In this document: piece after piece, positions 44,161 through 51,901 of the stretch
Layout of the letters: each line of letters opens with the position of its first letter
Position numbering within the stretch: the stretch's first letter is position 1
Notes under the pieces: generated by a model
What the model was told of the DNA's origin: nothing
The model's database searches: none
The model's input: only the letters and a program-made list of their open reading frames with translations
Assembly: GCA_964384945.1 (NCBI GenBank)
Contig: CAYLMK010000006.1
Coordinates: 1-64,000 of the forward strand
DNA: 64,000 nucleotides
Reading direction: 5' to 3'
From: S015-6 sp964384945
GTDB taxonomy: Bacteria > Desulfobacterota > DSWW01
Position numbers and translations under genes: made by a program

Positions 44161-45066
44161 TCACAGAAGCGGCAGTCTCTCCCCCACATGCACGAGATCC
44201 AGCCTCATGAACAGGATCCCCAGTACGATCAGGGCGCTCGCGACGAGCAGGGGCCCCACCCGCCGGAACCGGGGGTGAAACAGAAGGACCAGGGGAAGGA
44301 GCTTTCCGAGGAAGACCTCGATGCCCACGAAATACGGCGCGAGCGGGCCGGTCAGGAGCGTCTCGACCCCCGACCGGTCCACCCCGCCCGAGACCGATGC
44401 CACAAGGAGATCGATCCCGGTGAGCAGAATGTCCAGGACAAGAAGCCACCCCAGCATCCTGCCCAGCGACAGCAACATGCGCCCCGGCTCCCCTTCAGGG
44501 CTCAGGGGCTCCTTACGCCGCTTGCACATGCCGGCAAACACCAGGATGATCAGGGCCGCACCGGAGACAACCGCGGAGACGAGAAAGAGCAGGGGAATCA
44601 TCGAGCTGTGCCACAGGGGCCGCGCCGGACAAAAGGCGAGGATGAAGCCCGTGTAGGCGTGCACGGAAACGGCGAAGGGGATGCCGATCAACCCCCATCG
44701 CCGGGCCGCCCTCTCCCTGTCCTGAAAGATACAGGCCATGTAGATGAGGCAGAATAGGGGGTAGGAGGTCAGCAGGAAGGAGCCCCACATGATCGGGGAT
44801 CCGGGATTCAGGAAGAAGAACAGATGCCAGGAACGCAGGGGCCTGCCCACGTGAACGAGCAGGAACACCGGGGCGACGAGGAGCATGAGCGTGGCCGTCA
44901 CGATGGCGGGCCGCGAAAGGGCGCGGTACCGGACCTGTCCGAAACCGTATGCAAGGGTCGATACGAGGAAGGATCCCGCACTCAACCCTGTGAAGAAGAT
45001 GTAAAGCGCGATCATGGCCCCGAAGGAGGCATGGTGAGGGACGTTGTACAGGATCACCGGCTTCAC
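44161..45066 (-). CDS. NrfD/PsrC-like membrane subunit
   Basis: A 301-residue polytopic protein, about eight helices: SFGAMIALYIFFTGLSAGSF, LMLLVAPVFLLVHVGRPL (the LVxHVGRP motif of the family), LTSYPLFCLIYMACIFQ and PLLVASALIVLGILFMRLDL. It resembles the quinone-interacting subunit of polysulfide reductase, HmcC and DsrP. The start overlaps the Fe-S gene's stop (ATGA). It ties the periplasmic molybdopterin/Fe-S pair to the quinone pool. Confidence 0.9.
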   Translation of the reverse strand: MKPVILYNVPHHASFGAMIALYIFFTGLSAGSFLVSTLAYGFGQVRYRALSRPAIVTATLMLLVAPVFLLVHVGRPLRSWHLFFFLNPGSPIMWGSFLLTSYPLFCLIYMACIFQDRERAARRWGLIGIPFAVSVHAYTGFILAFCPARPLWHSSMIPLLFLVSAVVSGAALIILVFAGMCKRRKEPLSPEGEPGRMLLSLGRMLGWLLVLDILLTGIDLLVASVSGGVDRSGVETLLTGPLAPYFVGIEVFLGKLLPLVLLFHPRFRRVGPLLVASALIVLGILFMRLDLVHVGERLPLL

Positions 45067-45656
45067 GGGACCCTCCTCCCCCGGGTTTCCGCCATCTCGG
45101 TGTCCACACCCAAATAGAAGACCTGCGGACTTGTGCCGTATTCCGGGAGCAGGACCTGTACCGGCCGGTTCGCCAGCATGCGGGAGATCTCACTCGCCGG
45201 GTCTCCTCGGTTCCCGAGGATGCGGGCGCCCGTGGGGCATGCCTCGACGCAGGCGGCCGACTGGCCTGCATCGATCCGGTGATGGCAGAAGCAGCATTTC
45301 GAAATGATTCTCTTCTCCGGGTCGAGAAAACGCACCTCATAGGGGCAGGCCGCCTTGCAGTACTGGCACCCGATGCACCGGTGCGGGTCCACGAGCACGA
45401 TGCCGTCCTCGCGCTGATAGGTCGCATTCACAGGGCAGACCGAGACGCAGACCGGGTCATCACACTGGTTGCAGTTGATCGGGATGTGGCCGCGCCGCAC
45501 GTGAGGGAACCGGCCCTTCTCCACGGATTTCACCCATGTGCGAAAGACGCCCACGGGCACGAGATTCTCGCGCTTGCAGGCCACCACGCAACTCTGGCAC
45601 CCGATGCAAAGATCCGCGTCGATGACCATGGTCCACCGAATCGTATCGTCAGCCAC
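45063..45656 (-). CDS. Four-cluster ferredoxin-like subunit (PsrB/HmcB type)
   Basis: A 197-residue protein with four cysteine groups: CIGCQSCVVACKREN, CNQCDDPVCVSVCP, CIGCQYCKAACPYE and the CCFCHH...CVEACP set, the pattern of DmsB/PsrB/NrfC electron-transfer subunits. There is no signal peptide, so if it works outside it must be co-exported with the Tat-bearing molybdopterin protein. It is upstream of and coupled to the NrfD-like gene. Confidence 0.93.
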   Translation of the reverse strand: MADDTIRWTMVIDADLCIGCQSCVVACKRENLVPVGVFRTWVKSVEKGRFPHVRRGHIPINCNQCDDPVCVSVCPVNATYQREDGIVLVDPHRCIGCQYCKAACPYEVRFLDPEKRIISKCCFCHHRIDAGQSAACVEACPTGARILGNRGDPASEISRMLANRPVQVLLPEYGTSPQVFYLGVDTEMAETRGRRVP

Positions 45657-45713
45657 GAGGCCTCCAAGGAACGGAATGCTTTCTTCTGTGCAGCCTCTTC
45701 TTTTTCCCCCTCA

Positions 45714-46931
45714 TCAGGCATCCTGCCCATGGTCGGCCGGGCCGCCGAAATAGACCCCCAGAAACGCTACGACCAGGTCCTTCAGGCATGCGAACACCCG
45801 GCCGGCCAACTCGTCGCTTTCCTCCCTCGCCTCGATCTTCAAGGTGAGCGCCTTCAGCAAGAGATTGCATTCGGCGGCCTTCTCGACCAGCACCTCCTCG
45901 ATCCCGGCCGGGGCGCCTTGCCGGGCATGGCCACGGGCGCCGGCGATCCTCTTCCAGACGGCCTCCACGAAGTGCAGGATCTTTTCCGGCTCGTAGACCT
46001 TGGCGCCGATCCGCCAGGATACGTTGCGGCGGCTCATGGCATGGGCCCGGATCCTGATGTTGCTGATCTCCTTCCGGAAGTGCTTCTGCCAGCGCGGCGT
46101 AAGAACGCCTCCGGCGGCCGGCGGCCTCCTTCCCGCCTGCTCCGTTTCGGGGCCCGGATTCCCGGACGGGCCGCCGGGACGCATGTGCCACTGGATCCAC
46201 TGATGGATGATATCGTTCCCGTCGTGGAACCAGGGGTGCTCGAAGTGGGGGCCCAGGAGCACCATGCGCCCCTTCCCGAAGGCCTTCTCGCAGGCAGCCA
46301 CCTTGCCCAGGTAGACCGTCTCGGCAATCTCCCGGTCCGTCAAGAAGCGAGTCCTGCCGGTAAAGCCCGTGTAAAAGGCCCAGGGGACGATGTCCTCGGA
46401 GCGATTGAGCGGCGGTCCCCCGTACAGAGGCACCAGGATCTCACGCCCCCCCCAGACCGGAAACCCGGGCTCCATCCTGACGCGGACCTCCTCCCTGACC
46501 GGATGGTAGATATAGTCGCACCCGTAGCGGGTCGAGAACTTCAGGGGCATCTGCCGGGCGGGTGGAAGGTCCCGGGTCAGATTGTTGATTCTGCACTTGA
46601 CGAAATTGAATGCATGGAGCGGGGGCTTCGAAGAATGGAGGGGAAGATACGCCCCTGCACAGGACCCGACATAGAGCCCTCCCCTGTCCAGGAAGGCCTG
46701 CAGGGCCTGTGCGCCCTGGGGTTCCAGGGCGCGGGCCACGGCGAACGTATCCCCTCCGGAAACGAGGAGCACGTCCTGTTCGGGGGCAAGGCGAGGGAAG
46801 TCGTGTTCCCCGATCAGGCGAAGGCGGCCGTAGGAGTACTTCTCCATCAGGTCCACGAACCAGGTCCAGGAATGGGATGCACCCTCCCCCACGTAGACGC
46901 CGACACGCACGCTGTTCGAGCCGGGCTTCAT
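45714..46931 (-). CDS. BPL_N-type glutamine-amidotransferase-like protein
   Basis: A 405-residue protein. GVYVGEGASHSWTWFVDLME and VLLVSGGDTFAVARALEPQG open a class-I amidotransferase-like (biotin-protein-ligase N-terminal) fold, and YVGSCAGAYLPL carries the cysteine nucleophile. The C-terminal half has no clear family. It directly follows the AOR-like gene with no gap. What it amidates or hydrolyses is unknown; the fold may bind a cofactor instead. Confidence 0.7.
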   Translation of the reverse strand: MKPGSNSVRVGVYVGEGASHSWTWFVDLMEKYSYGRLRLIGEHDFPRLAPEQDVLLVSGGDTFAVARALEPQGAQALQAFLDRGGLYVGSCAGAYLPLHSSKPPLHAFNFVKCRINNLTRDLPPARQMPLKFSTRYGCDYIYHPVREEVRVRMEPGFPVWGGREILVPLYGGPPLNRSEDIVPWAFYTGFTGRTRFLTDREIAETVYLGKVAACEKAFGKGRMVLLGPHFEHPWFHDGNDIIHQWIQWHMRPGGPSGNPGPETEQAGRRPPAAGGVLTPRWQKHFRKEISNIRIRAHAMSRRNVSWRIGAKVYEPEKILHFVEAVWKRIAGARGHARQGAPAGIEEVLVEKAAECNLLLKALTLKIEAREESDELAGRVFACLKDLVVAFLGVYFGGPADHGQDA

Positions 46932-48440
46932 TCAGCCTTCCCATCCCCGCCGCAACCTCTCCAGGGCTCCCTCCAGGTCGGGCGTAACCCAGGAGGAGGG
47001 CAGCTTGCCCTCTCCTTCAGCCGCAGCATAGGTGTCGCGCAGCAGCTCGCGAGCCTGCCTCTGGAGCGCCTCCTCGGTCAGGCCGTCCCAGCCAACGGCG
47101 GTCGCGGCCAGACGTGCAATCTCTTCGAGACGGATCCCCGGTGCGAGGAGCGCGGCGACGGGGCAAACCCCGAGCATCGAGGAGACGGCCATCCGATCGA
47201 GCCACCACCGGGCCCGGTCCACCGGATCATCGCCCACGCCCAGATCGGCCCATGCCCCGCCCAGCGGGCTCAGGGGCACGGCATGGCTGAATACGGTCAC
47301 GGCCTGTATCAGGCGCGCCTCCAGAGGCTCGGAAAGGGGCCACGGAGCCGCCCCTCGCACGGTCTCCACGCCCGCCTGCAGCAGGTCGCTTTCTCCACGT
47401 GCCAGGGCCTGCACCCGGCCGACCGCCTGCTCCGCACCCGTCACCCCCTCCTTCCGGAGCAGGGCCCCGCATGCGAGGGGATCCAGACCGAGGCGGTTGA
47501 TCTCGCGGAGCACGACCGGGAGCCCTTCCTCGAGGAAGAGGAGCGAGATCACCCCTCCGGGGTCGGTCAGGAGGATTCCGGGCTCGTTCTTCTTCGACTC
47601 CTCGAGCAGACCGGAGGGCTCTTCGATCATGAGAAACGTGTTGGCCGCGTAAGCGCAGTTGAAAGAGGCGGAATGCCTGTGCACCTTTTTCCGGATCGGC
47701 TCGAGAGATGCAGATTCCAGCCCCAGGGATTCCAGCAGCGCCACCAGGCCCTGCTTTCCATCGAGCCGGCCTCTCCGCAAATCCCTTCGGACCCGGACGC
47801 ATGCGTCAAAGAAGCCGTCGGCCACCTCGAGGCTGCCCAGGCCCCGCATGGCGATTGCCTTGAGCCTGCGCGAGCCCAACGCATGCCCCATCCCGAAAAC
47901 GTCGCGACTCCCCCACGGGCCTTCCGAGACCTGCGCGAGCCTTGCGCCCTTCTCTCCGGCAGGGCCGATCACGATCAACTGCACGTAGTCGTCTCCGTGC
48001 TCGAGCCGCAGACGGTCCGTGGTCTCCCAGACGTCCCTGCCCCATACATCCTCGGCGCCGGTGAGCTCGGCCAACTCGTCGTGAAGCCACAACCGGACCG
48101 GTTTCTCCGATTCGCCCAGGACCACCAGGAAGTCATAACCGCTGTACTTCATTTCGACCGCGGTCTGCCACGTCAGGGGCACGTGGCACACCTTTCCGGT
48201 GACCGGGCTTCTGCCGGTCAAGGCCCCGGCACAACCGTTCGGGGCAAACGTCCCGGTCAGAAGGCCCGTACCGAAGACGATCGGATCCCGCTCCGCGTAC
48301 TGCCTGTACAGGGCCAGGTTGATCTTGGCGCCTCCGACGTGTTCGACCACCATCTCCTCGGTGAGTTCCTCTTCTTCGCAGGTGCCTTCGCTCAGGTCGA
48401 CGATGAGGATTCTTCCGCTGTAAGCATTGTTGAGGTCCAT
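46932..48440 (-). CDS. Aldehyde:ferredoxin oxidoreductase-family protein lacking most Fe-S ligands
   Basis: A 502-residue AOR homolog. AYSGRILIVDLSEGTCEEE, GTGLLTGTFAPNGCAGALTG, VEMKYSGYDFLVVLGESEKP and ALGSRRLKAIAMRGLGSLEV match the N-terminal tungstopterin domains. In classical AOR a CxxCxxxC group follows, with a distant fourth cysteine. Here ASFNCAYAANTFLMI keeps only the first, while the LGVCP region keeps the last. The protein is shorter than the usual 600 residues. It may bind tungstopterin without the cubane, or be non-catalytic. The AorA-like ferredoxin gene is just upstream. Confidence 0.82.
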   Translation of the reverse strand: MDLNNAYSGRILIVDLSEGTCEEEELTEEMVVEHVGGAKINLALYRQYAERDPIVFGTGLLTGTFAPNGCAGALTGRSPVTGKVCHVPLTWQTAVEMKYSGYDFLVVLGESEKPVRLWLHDELAELTGAEDVWGRDVWETTDRLRLEHGDDYVQLIVIGPAGEKGARLAQVSEGPWGSRDVFGMGHALGSRRLKAIAMRGLGSLEVADGFFDACVRVRRDLRRGRLDGKQGLVALLESLGLESASLEPIRKKVHRHSASFNCAYAANTFLMIEEPSGLLEESKKNEPGILLTDPGGVISLLFLEEGLPVVLREINRLGLDPLACGALLRKEGVTGAEQAVGRVQALARGESDLLQAGVETVRGAAPWPLSEPLEARLIQAVTVFSHAVPLSPLGGAWADLGVGDDPVDRARWWLDRMAVSSMLGVCPVAALLAPGIRLEEIARLAATAVGWDGLTEEALQRQARELLRDTYAAAEGEGKLPSSWVTPDLEGALERLRRGWEG

Positions 48441-48472
48441 GACGTTCGTCCCCTCTTCCTTGTTCCGTGCTC

Positions 48473-48817
48473 TCAGGACTCCACCAGGGCGAGGCAGCCG
48501 GTCGGACAGGCCTTCACGCAGAAAGGCTCGTCTTCCTCCTCGCAAAGGTCACAGGGCGCGCGCATGAGAATCGGCTTGCTGCTCGCCCCCGCTCCCTCGA
48601 CCTGTTCGCCCGGGCGAACCACCTCCGGCCCTTCCGGCCGGGCCAGGAGCAGATCCCTCTCCCGCTTCACCATCAGACCGAAGTAGTTCCGCTTCTCGGC
48701 CCGGTGGAGCATGAGGCTCGATCCGATGGCCGAACAGTCCCCGTCGTGATGGTAGCTGCAGGCATACTCACAGATCCTGCATCCGATGCACTTGAGACTC
48801 TCAACCGCCAGCTTCAT
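48473..48817 (-). CDS. AorA-like [4Fe-4S] electron-transfer protein
   Basis: A 114-residue protein with CIGCRICEYACSYHHDG near the N-terminus and CDLCEEEDEPFCVKACP near the C-terminus, giving two [4Fe-4S] clusters. It is the normal small partner of AOR-family enzymes, relaying electrons to ferredoxin or a membrane complex. The ATG at 48817 is preferred, though ATG 48829 is in frame and nearer to GGAGG. It follows the PadR gene by 75 bases. Confidence 0.85.
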   Translation of the reverse strand: MKLAVESLKCIGCRICEYACSYHHDGDCSAIGSSLMLHRAEKRNYFGLMVKRERDLLLARPEGPEVVRPGEQVEGAGASSKPILMRAPCDLCEEEDEPFCVKACPTGCLALVES

Positions 48818-48892
48818 CGTTGCATGCACCTCCTCTCTGCATGATCCCTCTTCGTTCGTTCTGCCCAGGCCAGAGGGTCTCGAAGCCCTCCC

Positions 48893-49678
48893 TCATGCCC
48901 TCCCCTGCGCGGTGCTTCGTCTCGCTCGCGGATCTTTCAACCCCACCCTGCGGGGCCGGCTACGGAGGGACCGTTCCACTCCCCCGGAGGCACGCGGCCT
49001 GCCGCGGAGGCCAGGGGAGGAGGACCGGCGCGGAAGCTTCTTTTTCGCGAGCCAGGCTCGAAACTCCTTCGAGGGCGCCTCGGAGAAGACCTCTTCGAAA
49101 AACCGTTTCCCCAGTTCCACCATGTCCCCTGTGTAGAGGCCCGGGTCCGCCTCGATCCCTCCTTCGTCCAGCAGTTCGATCATCCGGGAGAGCCAGAGAA
49201 TCCTCACCTCCACGTAAAGGATCCCTGCATATCCGATCAGCCGCTGATAAGGGCCCACCTTGTCTTCGTACGTATCTCGAACCTCCCGGATATCCTCGAG
49301 AATCCGGGTGTGAAGCTCCAGCTGCGTGCGCAGGTGAGCGCGGATCTCCTCGGGGGCAAGCTTTCCGAAGAAGAAAACCTTGAGGACAAAGGGCTCTTTC
49401 AACTCTTCGAATTTCGTCACCGGTTCCCGAAGCCACCGGGCGAATCGCTCTTGCCCCTTTTCCGTGATCGAATAGACATGCTTGTTGGCCGTGCCCTTCT
49501 GCTCGACCACCTTCAGGCTGATCAGACCGTCTTCGTGCATCTTCTTCAGGGTCGGGTACAACTGGCCGTCGCTCACGCTCCAGAAGTGGCGGATCACGTA
49601 CCGAAAGAACTGCTTCATCTGGTACCCGGTCATGGGTCCGTCGTCGAGCAGGCCCAGGATGGCTTCACGCAGAGACAT
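48893..49678 (-). CDS. PadR-family transcriptional regulator
   Basis: A 261-residue PadR regulator. AILGLLDDGPMTGYQMKQFF, VSDGQLYPTLKKMHEDGLIS and KHVYSITEKGQERFARWL are the winged HTH signatures, and the helical C-terminal part (LRTQLELHTRILEDIREVRD) dimerises. The Arg-rich tail is long. It is the first gene of the codirectional redox array and is preceded by the perfect palindrome AGAGTGCACTCT, a likely operator for autoregulation. The inducing ligand is unknown. Confidence 0.88.
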   Translation of the reverse strand: MSLREAILGLLDDGPMTGYQMKQFFRYVIRHFWSVSDGQLYPTLKKMHEDGLISLKVVEQKGTANKHVYSITEKGQERFARWLREPVTKFEELKEPFVLKVFFFGKLAPEEIRAHLRTQLELHTRILEDIREVRDTYEDKVGPYQRLIGYAGILYVEVRILWLSRMIELLDEGGIEADPGLYTGDMVELGKRFFEEVFSEAPSKEFRAWLAKKKLPRRSSSPGLRGRPRASGGVERSLRSRPRRVGLKDPRARRSTAQGRA

Positions 49679-49738
49679 GGACCCTCCGGCTCCGGAACGG
49701 GCGATACGGGAGAGCGCAAGGCAGAGAGTTCATATAAC

Positions 49739-49750
49739 AGAGTGCACTCT
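49739..49750. promoter_or_regulatory. Perfect 12-bp palindrome upstream of padR
   Basis: AGAGTGCACTCT reads identically on both strands and lies about 60 bases before the PadR start, beside a TATATG/TTATAT box on the minus strand. A dimeric repressor such as PadR could block transcription here. Binding is inferred. The gap 49679-49863 holds no gene. Confidence 0.5.
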
Positions 49751-49863
49751 TTTAGAGGCATTTCTTTTTACCACATCGTGCCGCCCCCGGTCAAGGACAA
49801 ACGGCCTGAAGTCTTCCCCGGGGAGGGTCCGGGCAAGGTCTCCGAGCGGCGGGAGGCGAACCC

Positions 49864-51753
49864 TCATCTGGAGCCGGTTGTGGGGAACTCGGCAATACGG
49901 AGGTTCGTGCAGCCGTAAGGAACCAGAACCAGCGTTTCAGGCTTCTCGTCCGCCTCCACATGCACCGGGCTGGACGGGACCGGTCCGGCAGACCCATTCG
50001 TTGCCGTCCACCCGGGGACTCGGCGACCCGTGACCGTCGCCGTGACCGGCGGGGTCTCGGGAGAAAAGACGACGGCCCGGATCGGATGCTCCCGGAAGAC
50101 GATCGCCTCGGCCTCCACGCCCTCGCGCACCTCGAGGGCGTAGTTCCAAGGGGTGGTGGGGAACACCTCCCAGTCCGCGTGCGGCAACTCGCGTAAAGCC
50201 TTTTCCCGGTTGATCCGGCGCCGGTCCTCGCCGATCTTGAGCGCGAACAAAAGGGGCCCCCGACAGAGAGAGACAGCACGGTTCGGGCGCGGAAGGATCC
50301 GCGGCGCCATGGGCAGTGTGAGCCTGACCGTCGTGTTGCCCTGCCAGGATCGCTCCAGGGTGTGGAATCCGGCGGGCACCCTTCGGACAACTCCCTCGCC
50401 CTGAATGGCCACCGTTGCGCCCTCCGCCCAGGCAGGGACGCGGACCAGGAACGGAAAGCGGGCCGACCGGCCGACCCGAACCGTGAAATCGAGTTCCTGA
50501 CGGAAGGGATAGTCGGTACGAAGTTCGACGGATACGGGGTTCCCTTCGATATCGGTTTCGAGTTTCGAGGGGGCATAGGCCACGGCCGCGATTCCGCCGG
50601 CCAGGGTGCGCATCCACAGATGGGCGGCGAACTTGGGCCAGGCCTGGCTCAGGTTGGCCGTGCAGCACCCGTAATTGGGTTCCAGACCAAAGATGTTCGC
50701 GTCCGGTCCGCAGGAGTTCCAGGGCGGGGCTTGCCGGACGCTGCATTCGATCTGATTCAACTGCTGAACGTACTGGTGTGCCCACATGTCCGGAGAGAAC
50801 GCGGCCGGCAGCGCGTTGAATGCGATCGTCTCGAGTCGATCCGCAAACGCGGGGTCTCCCAACAGACCCAGCAGGCACTCGAGAGAAAACATGTACTCAG
50901 CCACCGCACAGAGCTCGGTTCCCTGGCGCGCATCGACACCGGCCAGACATTCGTCTCCGGTGAAGACGCCCGTCGGCATTCCGTGGTAACGGTCCAGAGC
51001 GCGGATCCTCTCGTAAACGGAGTCCTTGTCGGCATCTTCCCCGGTGAGCCGCCACCACAAGGCGCCCTCTTTGAGCGCCATGGCATTGTTCACGACATGA
51101 CCCGCGAAGCTCCATCTCCCTTTCGCAGTGGGTTCCTTGAGCGGCCAGCGACGGAAAAAGGCCTGCCAGTTGAAACCCTGTGCATGAAGCTTCACCGCGA
51201 GGTCGACAAGCCCGGGCTCGCCGGTTCTTTCGTAAAGCCACCAGATCGGCAGAAGGAACTCGAACCAGCGGAACTGCCCCCAGTTCGAGAGTGGATGAAA
51301 GTCGATGAGCCGGTCCAGCAAGTACAACGCCCTCTCGATGACGACGGGGACTCGGTGATCCCGGGTCGCGTCGTGGTAGCCCAGCAGCATTTTCAGCGCA
51401 AGGGCCTGCGACCAGAGGTCCGCCGCCTCTTTGCTCTCCTCCATGCGCGGGCCGAGCCATCCGTCCGGATGCTGGCGGCCAAGGATGGAATCCAGGTATC
51501 CCGTGATTCTTCTCTGAAGGGCGATGTCGCCCGTCAGCCAGGCCATCGGAATGACCCCGTCCAACCAGTAGGGCATGCGTTCCCAGCCTTCGGCGTTGCC
51601 GCCGATCCAGGCGCTGTCCTTGATGTCCGGCCAGAATTCGTCCAGATGGCCGCTCAAGCCGTCCGCCTGAATGCGGAGTTGTCGCGCGAGCCAGCCCCGC
51701 GGGGAAACGGCCGGAAGCGGAAACGGCCGGAAACAGGGCTCACGAAGTCCCAT
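49864..51753 (-). CDS. GH127-like beta-L-arabinofuranosidase family protein
   Basis: A 629-residue DUF1680/GH127 protein. The zinc site is recognisable as Glu-280, Cys-282 (GTELCAVAEYM) and the Cys-363/Cys-364 pair in NYGCCTANLSQAW, one of which is the nucleophile. Glu-268 in TGDECLAG is the candidate acid/base. The C-terminal domains are beta-rich. No signal peptide is evident from ATG 51753, and the upstream open frame lacks one too, so it is probably cytoplasmic. It is divergent from the GH94-like gene. Substrate is likely an arabinofuranoside or related glycan. Confidence 0.85.
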   Translation of the reverse strand: MGLREPCFRPFPLPAVSPRGWLARQLRIQADGLSGHLDEFWPDIKDSAWIGGNAEGWERMPYWLDGVIPMAWLTGDIALQRRITGYLDSILGRQHPDGWLGPRMEESKEAADLWSQALALKMLLGYHDATRDHRVPVVIERALYLLDRLIDFHPLSNWGQFRWFEFLLPIWWLYERTGEPGLVDLAVKLHAQGFNWQAFFRRWPLKEPTAKGRWSFAGHVVNNAMALKEGALWWRLTGEDADKDSVYERIRALDRYHGMPTGVFTGDECLAGVDARQGTELCAVAEYMFSLECLLGLLGDPAFADRLETIAFNALPAAFSPDMWAHQYVQQLNQIECSVRQAPPWNSCGPDANIFGLEPNYGCCTANLSQAWPKFAAHLWMRTLAGGIAAVAYAPSKLETDIEGNPVSVELRTDYPFRQELDFTVRVGRSARFPFLVRVPAWAEGATVAIQGEGVVRRVPAGFHTLERSWQGNTTVRLTLPMAPRILPRPNRAVSLCRGPLLFALKIGEDRRRINREKALRELPHADWEVFPTTPWNYALEVREGVEAEAIVFREHPIRAVVFSPETPPVTATVTGRRVPGWTATNGSAGPVPSSPVHVEADEKPETLVLVPYGCTNLRIAEFPTTGSR

Positions 51754-51865
51754 CGGCAGTGTCTCTATCGGACGAGGGGGGCTGGATGCGAGTTCGGAAA
51801 CGCAGATTGCTCCTCCCACGCAGCTTTGCACGCGGGGCTTTTCCTTGTCAATCAAACCGATTGCG

Positions 51866-51894
51866 TTGACAGGCCGAGCTTGAGGAAGTAAGGT
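51866..51894 (+). promoter_or_regulatory. Promoter between the divergent glycosidase genes
   Basis: TTGACA (51866-51871), a 17-base spacer and TAAGGT (51889-51894) point at the GH94-like gene. A mirrored TGTCAA at 51846-51851 forms an inverted repeat with it, 14 bases apart, so one regulator could act on both directions. Transcription would begin near 51901, which would leave the ATG at 51902 leaderless and favours the in-frame GTG at 51962. Confidence 0.5.
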
Positions 51895-51901
51895 CGAACG
51901 C

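Noticed and set aside
45279..48686. 1,135-codon open frame on the plus strand
   Set aside because: It lies antisense to several well-supported genes and its translation has no known domain or start signal; long antisense frames are common at this GC content.
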